Source: JBGTIS01 sp041745535 (GTDB lineage: Bacteria > Bacteroidota > Bacteroidia > Cytophagales > Cyclobacteriaceae). Taken from it: DNA of 31,640 bases. This document shows, in pieces, positions 1 through 8,674 of the stretch. The notes below the pieces were generated by a model, which did no database searches, was not told the origin of the DNA, and was given only the letters and a program-made list of their open reading frames with translations. Location: contig JBGTIS010000375.1 of the NCBI GenBank assembly GCA_041745535.1, positions 1 to 31,640 of the forward strand, given 5' to 3'. Position numbers and translations under genes: made by a program. The stretch's first letter is position 1. Each line of letters begins with the position of its first letter.

Positions 1-171
1 AGTAGGGATAACTACAATGGAGGCATTTTTACCACCACTTTCTTTTACTACTTGAGAAAGTATGCCCTGTTCAATAAAATCGAGTGTGTAAATTTCACTT
101 TCAAGGGAACCTTTGTCTTCGTTACCTCCAATTGAAATAAGTGTGCCTTTAATCTCTGGTTGTTCAATCAT
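1..171 (-). CDS. cphB: Cyanophycinase, N-terminal part only (runs off the left edge)
   Basis: Only the first 57 codons lie in the window, starting at the ATG complementary to 169-171. The translation begins MIEQPEIKGTLISIGGNEDK and goes on to a stretch ending IVVIPT. The G-x-L-x-x-IGG-x-ED opening followed by a beta-strand ending in a T is what cyanophycinases (peptidase S51 family) look like at their N terminus. The enzyme is a serine exopeptidase that cuts the Arg-Asp storage polymer cyanophycin to beta-Asp-Arg dipeptides. The gene is divergent from cyanophycin synthetase, with 97 bp between the two start codons, which strongly supports the call. The catalytic Ser lies outside the window, so activity cannot be judged. 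A general S51 peptidase is the alternative. Confidence 0.85.
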   Translation of the reverse strand, partial: MIEQPEIKGTLISIGGNEDKGSLESEIYTLDFIEQGILSQVVKESGGKNASIVVIPT

Positions 172-268
172 TTGCAACAAAATAAATAGTTGGTGGATTA
201 AAATAAAATCCTTATGCAACAAATTTTCATTTTTTTAAGTTCTTTCTCTGTAACCTTAAACAAATTAG

Positions 269-2914
269 ATGATAATAAAAGAAATAAGAGCAATGAATGG
301 ACCAAACTATTGGTCGGTTCGTCGTCATAAGCTTATTGTTATGATACTCGATCTTGAAGAGTTGGAGAATTTACCTACCAATAAGATTGATGGTTTTTAT
401 GATAGACTTTCTGATATATTACCCTCCTTACAAGAACACCGATGCTCCGAAGGTGAAGAAGGCGGTTTTTTCCTTCGTGTGAAAGAAGGAACCTGGATGG
501 GTCACGTTATTGAGCATATTGCGCTTGAAATACAAACTCTTGCGGGTATGGATGTTGGTTTTGGCAGAACTCGCACCTTCGGCGTACCAGGAGTTTACCA
601 GGTTGTATTTTCTTATATGGAAGAAAAAGCAGGGGTTTACGCAGCCAAAGCATCTGTAAAAATAGCTGAAGCTCTTATTAATAATGAACCATATGATATT
701 ACAAAAGATATTCAGCTATTAAGAGAAATTCGAGAAGACGAAAGATTGGGCCCAAGTACAGCCTCAATTATAGGAGAAGCTGTAAGTCGTGGTATTCCCT
801 GGATCAGATTAAACAGAAATTCACTGTGTCAGTTAGGGTATGGGGCCAATCAAAAGCGTATTCAGGCTACGGTAACCAGCGATACCAGTAACATCGCTGT
901 TGAAATAGCTTGTAATAAAGAAGATACCAATCATTTATTAAAACAGGCAGAAGTACCTGTTCCTCAAGGAGAAATTGTAAGAAGTGAAGAAGAACTGGTA
1001 GAAGTTGTTGAACTGATTGGCTATCCGCTTGTAATCAAACCTGTTAATGGAAATCATGGTAGGGGAGTTACCACCCACATTACTACTATGGAGGGCGTTT
1101 TTACTGCTTTTCAAGCGGCAAAAAAAATTTCTTATCATGTTATAGTAGAAAAATACATTACTGGTCAAGATTATCGTCTATTGATGATCAACTTTAAAAT
1201 GGTGGCCGCAGCCAAAAGAAACCCTGCCCATATTGTTGGTGATGGCACATCTACTATTAAGCAATTGATCGATGCGGTAAACACAGATCCTCGTCGTGGT
1301 TTTGGTCATGAGAAAGTGCTTACTGTAATTACAGTAGATGAAATGACAACAGGAATTCTGAAAGCCAATAACTATACGCTGGAAACTATCCTCCCTGAAA
1401 AAGAAGTGCTCAGGCTTAAAGATACTGCCAATTTAAGTACTGGTGGTACCTCATCTGATGTAACTGAAATTGTTCACCCCGATAATATATTTGTAGCCGA
1501 AAGAATTGCTAAAATTATTGGATTAGATATCTGTGGTGTAGATATCATGACTTCCGATATTAGTATTCCTTTGTCTGAGATTGGGGGCGCTATCCTAGAA
1601 GTAAATGCGGGACCTGGATTTAGAATGCATCTGGCCCCTACAGAAGGCTCACCAAGAAATGTAGCAGCACCTGTTATCGATATGCTTTATCCCAATGGAG
1701 CACCCTCCAGAATACCTATTGTAGCTATTACCGGCACGAATGGAAAAACTACCACCACCAGGCTTATTGCTCATATGGTAAAAATGAAAGGATATCGGGT
1801 AGGTTATACTACTACTGATGGTGTGTATATCCAGAACCGGCTACTGATGAAAGGCGATTGTACAGGGCCAAGAAGTACTGAAGTTGTACTGAAAGACCCT
1901 ACTGTAAACTTTGCGGTATTAGAAGTAGCAAGAGGTGGAATACTTCGTGCCGGACTGGGGTTTCATGCCTGTGATGTTGGTATTGTTACCAATATTTCTT
2001 CGGATCATTTAGGGCTGAACGGTATTCACACCCTGGAACAACTAGCCAAAGTAAAAGGTGTGATACCAGAATCTGTTTTACCTGGCGGGTATGCCGTTTT
2101 AAATGCCGATGACGATTTGGTATATGCCATGCGTGATACCTTGGACTGCCGTATCGCATTATTTTCTCTGAATGAAAACAATCCCAGAATTAAAGAGCAT
2201 GCACGCAAAGGGGGAATTTCCGCAGTTTATGAAAATGGGTATATCACCATTTTAAAAGGGGAATGGAAATTAAGGGTGGTAAAGGCTATTCATATTCCGC
2301 TAACATTTGAAGGTAAAGCCATCTTTATGATTCAAAATGTGTTACCGGCAACGATTGCCGGTTTTGTGAGGGGGTTTACTATTGAAGATATTAGAGAAGG
2401 TTTGACTTCTTTTGTACCCTCTCCTTCGCAAACTCCTGGCCGTTTAAATTTGTTTAGTTTTAACAACTTCACTGTTTTATTGGATTATGCCCATAATCCG
2501 GCAGGATTGAGGGCTCTTCAGAAAATGTTAGAGCAAATTGATGCCGCTCCAAAGGTTGGCATTATCGCGGGTATCGGCGACAGACGGGAAGAAGATACCA
2601 TAGAAGTAGGGAGAATTTCCGCGGAAATGTTTGATGAAATCATTATTCGGCAGGATAAGCATTTAAGAGGGCGAACCGCTGAAGATATAATTACCATGCT
2701 TGCTACAGGAATAAAAAGCACCAATAATGAAAAACCCGTTAAGGTAATAACATTGGAAACTGAAGCTATTGAATATGCTATTACTCATGCGAAAAAAGGA
2801 TCTCTGATTGTAATATGCAGCGATGTAGTAACAGAAGCTTTACAACTGATTATGAAATATAAAGAAGAAGAATCGAAGCATTTATTTGAGTTTTCAAAAG
2901 AAGAAAGCCATTAG
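269..2914 (+). CDS. cphA: Cyanophycin synthetase
   Basis: This 881-residue protein matches the usual CphA length and order of parts: an N-terminal domain (about 1-160) with the RGPNYWS-like opening seen here as MNGPNYWSVRRHKLIVM, an ATP-grasp domain (about 210-470, with VIKPVNGNHGRGVT near 253-266), and a C-terminal Mur-ligase domain whose ATP loop GTNGKTTTTR is at 489-498. CphA polymerises L-Asp and L-Arg into cyanophycin without a ribosome: the ATP-grasp part adds Asp to the backbone and the Mur-like part adds Arg to the side chain. Start at 269 gives the conserved N terminus; no clear Shine-Dalgarno is seen. The gene diverges from cyanophycinase, so synthesis and degradation of the nitrogen store are encoded together. 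Its stop codon overlaps the stop of the convergent vWA gene. Confidence 0.96.
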   Translation: MIIKEIRAMNGPNYWSVRRHKLIVMILDLEELENLPTNKIDGFYDRLSDILPSLQEHRCSEGEEGGFFLRVKEGTWMGHVIEHIALEIQTLAGMDVGFGRTRTFGVPGVYQVVFSYMEEKAGVYAAKASVKIAEALINNEPYDITKDIQLLREIREDERLGPSTASIIGEAVSRGIPWIRLNRNSLCQLGYGANQKRIQATVTSDTSNIAVEIACNKEDTNHLLKQAEVPVPQGEIVRSEEELVEVVELIGYPLVIKPVNGNHGRGVTTHITTMEGVFTAFQAAKKISYHVIVEKYITGQDYRLLMINFKMVAAAKRNPAHIVGDGTSTIKQLIDAVNTDPRRGFGHEKVLTVITVDEMTTGILKANNYTLETILPEKEVLRLKDTANLSTGGTSSDVTEIVHPDNIFVAERIAKIIGLDICGVDIMTSDISIPLSEIGGAILEVNAGPGFRMHLAPTEGSPRNVAAPVIDMLYPNGAPSRIPIVAITGTNGKTTTTRLIAHMVKMKGYRVGYTTTDGVYIQNRLLMKGDCTGPRSTEVVLKDPTVNFAVLEVARGGILRAGLGFHACDVGIVTNISSDHLGLNGIHTLEQLAKVKGVIPESVLPGGYAVLNADDDLVYAMRDTLDCRIALFSLNENNPRIKEHARKGGISAVYENGYITILKGEWKLRVVKAIHIPLTFEGKAIFMIQNVLPATIAGFVRGFTIEDIREGLTSFVPSPSQTPGRLNLFSFNNFTVLLDYAHNPAGLRALQKMLEQIDAAPKVGIIAGIGDRREEDTIEVGRISAEMFDEIIIRQDKHLRGRTAEDIITMLATGIKSTNNEKPVKVITLETEAIEYAITHAKKGSLIVICSDVVTEALQLIMKYKEEESKHLFEFSKEESH

Positions 2915-5010
2915 TAACTACCTAAATATTTGCGGATTCCCCATTCTGTGGTAACCAGGATTAACAGTAGAAAGAAAATCCACTTCAGGTTAATAATTGG
3001 TAGATAAGCCTCATTGGTATATATTCTGCCTTTAGCTTTCTGGCTTGTTATCGTACTTACCATATTTTCTATTGCAGAAGGCATGAAAAACTCACCGCCG
3101 CTTTCTTCAGAAAGTCGACGAAGTAGATTATGATCAGCGGTTAAATTCAATTTTTCTATTTGTAAACTTCTAATAGTAAATTCTCCACTGCTGGTATAAT
3201 TCTCATTGTTTAACGATGTGGTAGCAGTATATTGATAAATGCCTTCGGGTAAATTACTAACGCGGTATTGGGTATTATTCTCATTTGTAGTGTAATTAAA
3301 CTTCCGCTGCTCTCCGGTTTCGCTACTGACGGTAAGGTTAATAGGTTGACCATATACTTCCTCATATATATCGTTGTAGAGTTCTGTTTCAAAAACCACA
3401 GGTTGTGAATCTTCGAATTCTTCTTTAACCGGATATACCCTGAACTTCCGTTTATCTTCTTTTGCAGATAAATACTGAACCAATTTGGTAACTAATGCAT
3501 CAAACGCCTTGGTATTATCGTGTTTAGCGAATTCCTGCATGCGCCACTGCCACATACCTTCACCCAGCATCACAGCCGCTTTTTTCTTATCGCTTCCCCC
3601 CAATAATAACAATGGCTTTGAAGTTTTTACATTACCCACTTTCTGATAGAGGATTACTTCTGTTTTACCCTTCACCTCAAGGTTCCCAAAAGGAACTATT
3701 ACCGGAATAAACGATTCGACAACAGCCTGGTCTTCATTATCAAAGCGGAACAAGTCGAAAGCCTGATTGAATACAACACCTACTTCATCCAGATCTTTAT
3801 TAAGACTGATTACGTTAATTAATTCATTGTTAGTGTTAAAAGCAGGCAAATTGGTTTGTTTTCCTATAATATACCAGTAAGAATCAGATTTTTTCTTGAA
3901 GTCTTCCAGTATAGAAAGTGAGTTTCTTCCGGGTAACTGATGGAATATGATCAGGTCATAGCGGGTTTGTAACTTTTCGCCCTGATTGGCCGATTCTAAG
4001 GCAGGAATATACGTTTGTAATTCATAGTTCTGATTACTTTCAATCGCGCTTTTGATAGCTTTTATATCCGGATGTGGCGATTCTGCCACCAACAGAATTT
4101 TCTCCTTTCCCTCAATAACTTCTATGTAAGCATGGCTGCTATTATTTTGGGTAGTGAATTCTCCTTCCTGTGGCTCAATTTCTAGCACATAATGTTGCAG
4201 GCCTTCCTGTTTGGCATCCAGCAAAAATTCAACCCGATTCAGTTCTCGGTCAGAATTTAATTTTAATTGTTGGGAACCCAGCACAATTCCCTTCCTTTTA
4301 ATATCTACTTTTACCGTTTGACCTGAAAACCCTGTGTTTAATATTTCTGCTACCACCGGAAACTTGTTACCCTGATAGGTAATTTTATTATAGAAAAGAT
4401 TCTTCAGATTAATATCTTTTTTTGGAACGGTATCGCCTAGTCCAACTGTATTTACCAGAAAGCGAAATGGTGTATAAGCCGGTGAAATACCCTGATTATA
4501 AATACCATCTGAAAACAATACCACAGAAGATAAATTTCTTCCTTCATAATCGGATGCTATGTCTGAAAGCAGGTTATTCAAATCGGTGGTTGTATGATCG
4601 AACTGTACTGAATCGAGATCATGTTTATTACCAAATGCCACAAACTCAACTTCAAAATTATCTTCAGAAACAGCATTGGCCGCGTTTTTTAAAGTTTGTT
4701 TCAGATCCTGAAGTTTTACACTATCTTCTACCGCGGCAAGCGACGCCGAATTATCTACCGCGAATACAATAATAGGATCTTCAATTGTATTTTTAATTTG
4801 GCGGATAAAAGGCCCCACCAAAAGCAGACAGAGTAGGGTTACCAAAACAAATCTTAATCCTGTAAGGATATAATTAATTTTATTACTCCATGCCTTATTA
4901 ACAAACGACGATCTTCTTATATACAATAAAAAGGCGTATAAAGCCCCCGCTATAAGGCATACCAGTATAAACCAGGGCGAATAATCAAAAAGTAAACGAA
5001 CTTGATCCAT
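2911..5010 (-). CDS. Membrane-anchored vWA-domain protein
   Basis: The protein has about 699 residues from the ATG at 5010. A GTG 17 codons upstream (5061) is possible, but it would put a second hydrophobic stretch before the first membrane segment. Two membrane segments occupy the first 70 residues (one around FILVCLIAGALYAFLLYI), followed by a von Willebrand A domain with the metal-ion-dependent adhesion motif D-N-S-A-S at about 86-90 and FSDGIYNQG further on. A long beta-rich periplasmic region follows, and a C-terminal membrane helix ends EWGIRKYLGSY. This layout is common in Bacteroidota proteins related to the BatA/BatB class, but the cellular role is not established. The usual MoxR ATPase and BatA/B neighbours are absent, so no function is assigned. 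Its stop overlaps the cphA stop from the other strand, with no terminator between. Confidence 0.85.
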   Translation of the reverse strand: MDQVRLLFDYSPWFILVCLIAGALYAFLLYIRRSSFVNKAWSNKINYILTGLRFVLVTLLCLLLVGPFIRQIKNTIEDPIIVFAVDNSASLAAVEDSVKLQDLKQTLKNAANAVSEDNFEVEFVAFGNKHDLDSVQFDHTTTDLNNLLSDIASDYEGRNLSSVVLFSDGIYNQGISPAYTPFRFLVNTVGLGDTVPKKDINLKNLFYNKITYQGNKFPVVAEILNTGFSGQTVKVDIKRKGIVLGSQQLKLNSDRELNRVEFLLDAKQEGLQHYVLEIEPQEGEFTTQNNSSHAYIEVIEGKEKILLVAESPHPDIKAIKSAIESNQNYELQTYIPALESANQGEKLQTRYDLIIFHQLPGRNSLSILEDFKKKSDSYWYIIGKQTNLPAFNTNNELINVISLNKDLDEVGVVFNQAFDLFRFDNEDQAVVESFIPVIVPFGNLEVKGKTEVILYQKVGNVKTSKPLLLLGGSDKKKAAVMLGEGMWQWRMQEFAKHDNTKAFDALVTKLVQYLSAKEDKRKFRVYPVKEEFEDSQPVVFETELYNDIYEEVYGQPINLTVSSETGEQRKFNYTTNENNTQYRVSNLPEGIYQYTATTSLNNENYTSSGEFTIRSLQIEKLNLTADHNLLRRLSEESGGEFFMPSAIENMVSTITSQKAKGRIYTNEAYLPIINLKWIFFLLLILVTTEWGIRKYLGSY

Positions 5011-5110
5011 TAGGCAACAGATTATCCATAAAAGAAAAAAATAAACGGAACAGGCATACACCTATTACGCATAAAAACGCATTTATTGTCTAATTTAGTA
5101 AATATTTCAA

Positions 5111-5857
5111 TCAGGTGAGCATGCCCCCATCCACTTGAATTACCTGCCCAGAAATGTAAGCTGCCATATCAGAAGCCAAGAACACGGCGCAATCTGCCAC
5201 ATCGTCTGGCGTTCCACCCCGTTGTAACGGAATGGCATCGCGCCAGCTTTGCACAGTTTTTGGGTCAAGCTTGTCGGTCATTTCAGTTTCTATAAATCCG
5301 GGTGCAATGGCATTGCTGCGAATATTGCGTGAACCCAACTCAAGGGCTATCGATTTTGTAAACCCAATTATTCCTGCTTTGGATGCGGCATAATTACCTT
5401 GCCCTGCATTGCCTTTGATCCCTACCACAGAAGTCATGTTTATAATTACACCACTTTTTTGCTTCATAAAAGTACGGGTAGCGGCTTTTACAGTATTGAA
5501 AACAGACTTTAGATTGATATTGATTACATCATCCCACATGGCTTCATTCATGCGAAGCAGAAGGTTATCTTTTGTAATTCCAGCATTGTTCACCAGAATG
5601 TTGAGCGCACCGAAATCATTAACAACATTATTAATCAGTTCTTCAGCGGCCTGAAAGTCTGCGGCATCCGATCGGTAGCCTTTTGCCATTACGCCCAGTT
5701 CACTTAGTTCTTTTTCCAAGGCTTCACCCTTTTCTACACTTGATAAGTAGGTAAAGGCAATCTGTGCACCATGCTCGGCAAATTTTTTTGCTACAGCATA
5801 ACCAATACCTTTTGAAGCGCCTGTAACTAATGCTGTTTTTCCTTCAAGTAATTTCAT
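5111..5857 (-). CDS. fabG: 3-oxoacyl-[acyl-carrier-protein] reductase
   Basis: This 248-residue classical short-chain dehydrogenase has the usual FabG length. The cofactor loop TGASKGIG is at 12-19, NNAG at 90-93, and the catalytic Ser143, Tyr156 and Lys160 (YAASK) are present. The C terminus ends VIQVDGGMLT, as in FabG. It would reduce 3-oxoacyl-ACP with NADPH in the type II fatty-acid elongation cycle, in the cytoplasm. Other SDR activities cannot be excluded from sequence alone, but the IAPGFIETEMTD segment and overall match favour FabG. A TAAATTTG -7-like element lies 28 bp upstream of the start. It reads the same way as the vWA gene downstream. Confidence 0.93.
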   Translation of the reverse strand: MKLLEGKTALVTGASKGIGYAVAKKFAEHGAQIAFTYLSSVEKGEALEKELSELGVMAKGYRSDAADFQAAEELINNVVNDFGALNILVNNAGITKDNLLLRMNEAMWDDVININLKSVFNTVKAATRTFMKQKSGVIINMTSVVGIKGNAGQGNYAASKAGIIGFTKSIALELGSRNIRSNAIAPGFIETEMTDKLDPKTVQSWRDAIPLQRGGTPDDVADCAVFLASDMAAYISGQVIQVDGGMLT

Positions 5858-5885
5858 AATTAAGATTTTCTTTTTCGATGATTAA

Positions 5886-5893
5886 CAAATTTA
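5886..5893 (-). promoter_or_regulatory. Candidate -7 element (TAAATTTG) for fabG
   Basis: The minus strand reads TAAATTTG, a perfect match to the Bacteroidota -7 consensus TAnnTTTG, 28 bp upstream of the fabG start. I do not see a clear TTTG at the -33 position. Confidence 0.4.
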
Positions 5894-5944
5894 TAAAGCA
5901 CCAGACTTACTATCATTTTTTATTAGAATAAGGTAATTTAAATG

Positions 5945-6634
5945 CTATTCCAATTCTTTAATTTTAATATTTCTAAACCAGATAGGAGCGCCGGCATGTT
6001 TGCCCTGCAAACCGATATGACCATGTGTGGGCAAGGTAGCCAATGGTTTGTTTAACCATTCCGGTATTTCTGATCCGTCCGGGTTAGTTTGAACCGCTGT
6101 CCATTTGCTCATATCCATTTCGGTTACCATTTCGCCATTCAGCATTACCCATATATTTTTATCTTTACAGGTAATGGTATAATGATTCCATTTTCCAGGC
6201 TTTTTTACCATATGTTTGCTGGCGGCTAACCGGCCAAATATGGCTCCGCATTGCCAGGTTGCCGGAGATTTTGACCATTCCTCGCTATAATCATCGGCAA
6301 TTTGGATTTCTACAGAATTGGGTATCCAGTTCTCAAGGTCTGTGGCATAAACCATTACGCCGCTGTTGGTTCCCTCAGCGGTTTTGAATTCCAGGTCGAT
6401 GATAAAATTATCATAGTCCTTCTCACTCCAAATTGCCTGATCTTCGGTAGCGGTAAGAACGCCATTTTCCAAACTCCAGATCCCTTTTGAATAAATCGCA
6501 TTGGATAAGTTGGCTTCAAACAGATTTTCCCAGCCTTTTTCGTTGGTATTAGGATGTTTGGTGGGAGGAACCTGGCCTTGCAAATTGCCAGTGAAGAATA
6601 CGGTTAAAGCAAAAATAACAGGTATTTTAATCAT
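5945..6634 (-). CDS. Secreted DUF1080 (3-keto-disaccharide hydrolase-like) protein
   Basis: The protein has 229 residues. The first 20 or so form a signal peptide (MIKIPVIFALTVFFTGNLQGQ, cut probably after GQ), so export is expected. The rest is a DUF1080/PF06439 beta-sandwich of the concanavalin-like fold: FIIDLEFKTAEGTNSGVMV, then WNHYTITCKDKNIWVMLNG, and HGHIGLQGKH near the end. Members of this family have been linked to hydrolysis or lyase cleavage of 3-keto-glycosides made by Gfo/Idh/MocA dehydrogenases; the substrate here is unknown. It is the first of three DUF1080 proteins in the window and stands apart from the other two. A full promoter-like match lies upstream at 6693-6725. Confidence 0.85.
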   Translation of the reverse strand: MIKIPVIFALTVFFTGNLQGQVPPTKHPNTNEKGWENLFEANLSNAIYSKGIWSLENGVLTATEDQAIWSEKDYDNFIIDLEFKTAEGTNSGVMVYATDLENWIPNSVEIQIADDYSEEWSKSPATWQCGAIFGRLAASKHMVKKPGKWNHYTITCKDKNIWVMLNGEMVTEMDMSKWTAVQTNPDGSEIPEWLNKPLATLPTHGHIGLQGKHAGAPIWFRNIKIKELE

Positions 6635-6692
6635 TTTGGTTATGATAAAAGGGTATTGAAAATCTAAGATAGCCTAACTTTAAATTTAGCAA

Positions 6693-6725
6693 CAAAAGTA
6701 GGTCTTTTTGACCCTAAAACACAAA
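6693..6725 (-). promoter_or_regulatory. Candidate Bacteroidota promoter of the DUF1080 gene
   Basis: On the minus strand TTTG (complement of 6722-6725) is followed after 21 bp by TACTTTTG (complement of 6693-6700). This fits the Bacteroidota sigma-A pattern TTTG-N17-23-TAnnTTTG. The -7 box lies about 58 bp upstream of the start codon at 6634. Confidence 0.5.
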
Positions 6726-6744
6726 ATTCATATAGGTTATCAGA

Positions 6745-7764
6745 TTATTGCTTTTGCGACAGCAAAATAATAATGATTAACACCAAGAGCAATACTGACC
6801 ATAAGGTAATGGCTATTAGGGTGGTTTTTTTTGCTTTTCCGGTCGCCCACCATTCTCTTGGCCGAATACCTTGAATTAAAAATGTGGTTACGCCTGCCAG
6901 ATTAATGCAAATCAGATTCGTAAGTAATAACAGCAGGGCCCCTCTTGACAAATAAAAATAACCTGAGCCTATCAGCAATCCGAATGTAACAGTGGGAGGG
7001 AGCAATGCCACGGCAACCATTACACCAATAAGCGCAGCTGATGTGCCACTCGAAAAAGCTAAAACTCCGGCAATACCTGCTGCCAGCGCCAAAGTTATAT
7101 CCGATAAATGGACATCCGTTCTTGATACAATTTCATGGATTTCCGCATCTACTTCCCAAAAATAACCAATTGCTATAGAGAGAATTAAGGCAATAGTTAA
7201 ACCAAAGAGGTTAATTTTTAAAGCATCGCGACCCAGCTTAAAATCACCAAGTGTAGTGGCAAAGGCTAATCCTACATTAGGCCCTAATAACGGAGCAATT
7301 ACCATAGCGCCTATTACCACTGTAGGGTTATCGTGTAATAGCCCAATGGCAGCAACAATGGATGAAAGCACTACCATGGCTACAAACACTTTGGTAAACT
7401 TCAGGTTATCGGCAATTTCCGAAAACAGTTCTTCCCGGCTTACCCGCAAGGCTTTCTTTTTTATAGTTTCGGATGGCGAATGTGCCTTCTCTAAAGCAGC
7501 CAGCGCCTCTTTTTCCTTATACCGCGGAAGAATAGCCTCAACCGCTAACATCACTACCCTGAACCCCACTAACTTACCAAATCTGTTTTCCAAACTATCC
7601 AGAAAATGTTCGGTATCTTCAGCAGACACTAATACTTTCATCATGAGTCCCTCTGCTGAAGATTCACCCTGCCAGGTTTCAATTATGTGGGTGCCTTCTA
7701 ACAATTCCCTCAGGTCTTGGCTTTCACTTTGCGGAACAATTATTTCAATAAGTCGAAGGGCCAC
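6745..7764 (-). CDS. DUF389 integral membrane protein
   Basis: The protein has 339 residues, from a GTG start at 7764; no ATG is available upstream in frame before a short unconserved stretch. The N-terminal 90 residues are a soluble ferredoxin-like domain (IEIIVPQ..., EDTEHFLDSLENRFG). From about residue 120 there are six or more hydrophobic segments, including the glycine-rich NPTVVIGAMVIAPLLGPNVG, which is characteristic of DUF389 (TIGR00341/TIGR00271) proteins. The function of the family is unknown; a transport or channel role is often suspected. It stands alone between a DUF1080 gene and moaE. A perfect 10-bp tandem repeat lies 72 bp upstream. Confidence 0.85.
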   Translation of the reverse strand: MALRLIEIIVPQSESQDLRELLEGTHIIETWQGESSAEGLMMKVLVSAEDTEHFLDSLENRFGKLVGFRVVMLAVEAILPRYKEKEALAALEKAHSPSETIKKKALRVSREELFSEIADNLKFTKVFVAMVVLSSIVAAIGLLHDNPTVVIGAMVIAPLLGPNVGLAFATTLGDFKLGRDALKINLFGLTIALILSIAIGYFWEVDAEIHEIVSRTDVHLSDITLALAAGIAGVLAFSSGTSAALIGVMVAVALLPPTVTFGLLIGSGYFYLSRGALLLLLTNLICINLAGVTTFLIQGIRPREWWATGKAKKTTLIAITLWSVLLLVLIIIILLSQKQ

Positions 7765-7835
7765 AGGATTAGGATATGGTTTGACACAGAAAATATTACC
7801 GGCAAAATCATAACTTTTTATTTTCCGGAAAACTG

Positions 7836-7855
7836 AATGTATTAAAATGTATTAA
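7836..7855. repeat. Perfect tandem repeat of AATGTATTAA (2 x 10 bp)
   Basis: AATGTATTAA occurs twice back to back, with a 10-bp period that puts both copies on the same face of the helix. It lies between the moaE stop and the DUF389 start, 72 bp upstream of the latter. It could be a regulator site or simply AT-rich chance. Confidence 0.35.
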
Positions 7856-7874
7856 TTCGAAACAGCTATTTTGT

Positions 7875-8291
7875 TTAGGCATGGGCAGATACCCATTCTT
7901 CTCCGTCATTAAAAACTTCTTTTTTCCAGATAGGAACTCTTTGTTTCAGGCTATCAATAATAAACTTACAAGCTTCAAAACTCTCCTGTCGGTGCGAGGT
8001 TGATACGGCCACCACCACAGCAATATCACTAACTTCAAGAATGCCTTTCCGGTGATGAATCGCTATTTTATGTACAGGCCACTTTTCCATAGCTTCTTCA
8101 GCTATTTTTTCCATTTCCCGCATGGCCATGGCATCATAGGCCTCATATTCCAATCTGACTACCTGCTTGTTGGCAGTTTTGCTTCTAACACTTCCCACAA
8201 AAATATCTATAGCTCCCGCCTCTGTAGAACTTACCGAGGCCAATACTTCATTAACATTGATGGGCAATTTATTCAGTTTTAGTTTAATCAT
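7875..8291 (-). CDS. moaE: Molybdopterin synthase catalytic subunit
   Basis: The protein has 138 residues, the usual MoaE length. Seen are GAIDIFVGSVR (26-36), the SHRQESFEA segment (99-107) that matches the SHR-x-x-x-F conserved in MoaE, and RVPIWKKE (118-125) with the active-site lysine. MoaE converts cyclic pyranopterin monophosphate to molybdopterin using sulfur carried on the MoaD C-terminal thiocarboxylate. It follows moaD on the same strand, 71 bp downstream, so they probably form one transcript. The cofactor would feed the nitrate reductase encoded 8 kb away. Confidence 0.95.
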   Translation of the reverse strand: MIKLKLNKLPINVNEVLASVSSTEAGAIDIFVGSVRSKTANKQVVRLEYEAYDAMAMREMEKIAEEAMEKWPVHKIAIHHRKGILEVSDIAVVVAVSTSHRQESFEACKFIIDSLKQRVPIWKKEVFNDGEEWVSAHA

Positions 8292-8362
8292 AGTTTTTGG
8301 GATTAATAAGCGCGTTAATTTCTAGGTATTGAAACACCGAGAAATAAAGTTTCAAAACAGGA

Positions 8363-8605
8363 TTATCCGCCGCTTACCGGTGGAATCAGGGCAATTTCAT
8401 CCTTTGCTTTCAATACCTGGTTTTCTCTGCTGTATTCATTGTTTACAGCTACTAATACAGAAGTCAGATCCTGAAGCTTTGGATAAGTCGATTTCAGGTT
8501 TTCAAGTAAGGTTTGAACTTCTGTATTTTCCGGTATTTCGTAATTCAGCTTGGAACTTCCAATAATATCACGGGTAATACCAAACAATAGAATGTCAATT
8601 TTCAT
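8363..8605 (-). CDS. moaD: Molybdopterin synthase sulfur-carrier subunit
   Basis: This 80-residue ubiquitin-fold protein begins MKIDILLFGITRDIIG and ends IALIPPVSGG. The C-terminal Gly-Gly is the site of adenylation and thiocarboxylation, and PPVSGG is the classical MoaD ending. It partners with MoaE, encoded directly downstream. The mRNA leader contains a perfect palindrome and a hairpin (8629-8674). Confidence 0.95.
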   Translation of the reverse strand: MKIDILLFGITRDIIGSSKLNYEIPENTEVQTLLENLKSTYPKLQDLTSVLVAVNNEYSRENQVLKAKDEIALIPPVSGG

Positions 8606-8628
8606 CTGTTTATAATTTTGATTTTATT

Positions 8629-8674
8629 AACCATATGGTTCCCCTTTGTATTCATGCACTTTTCACGCAAAGGG
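8629..8674 (-). promoter_or_regulatory. Palindrome plus hairpin in the moaD upstream region
   Basis: AACCATATGGTT (8629-8640) is a perfect 12-bp palindrome. Right beside it, CCCTTTG (8642-8648) pairs with CAAAGGG (8668-8674) across a 19-nt loop. Both lie 24-69 bp upstream of the moaD start. They could be an operator and/or a structured RNA leader. I see no match to the known Moco riboswitch core, which is rare outside other phyla. Confidence 0.35.

Noticed and set aside
5011..5061. GTG start of the vWA protein at 5061
   Set aside because: Would add a short extra hydrophobic leader (FFLLWIICCL) before the first real membrane helix; ATG at 5010 is more natural.
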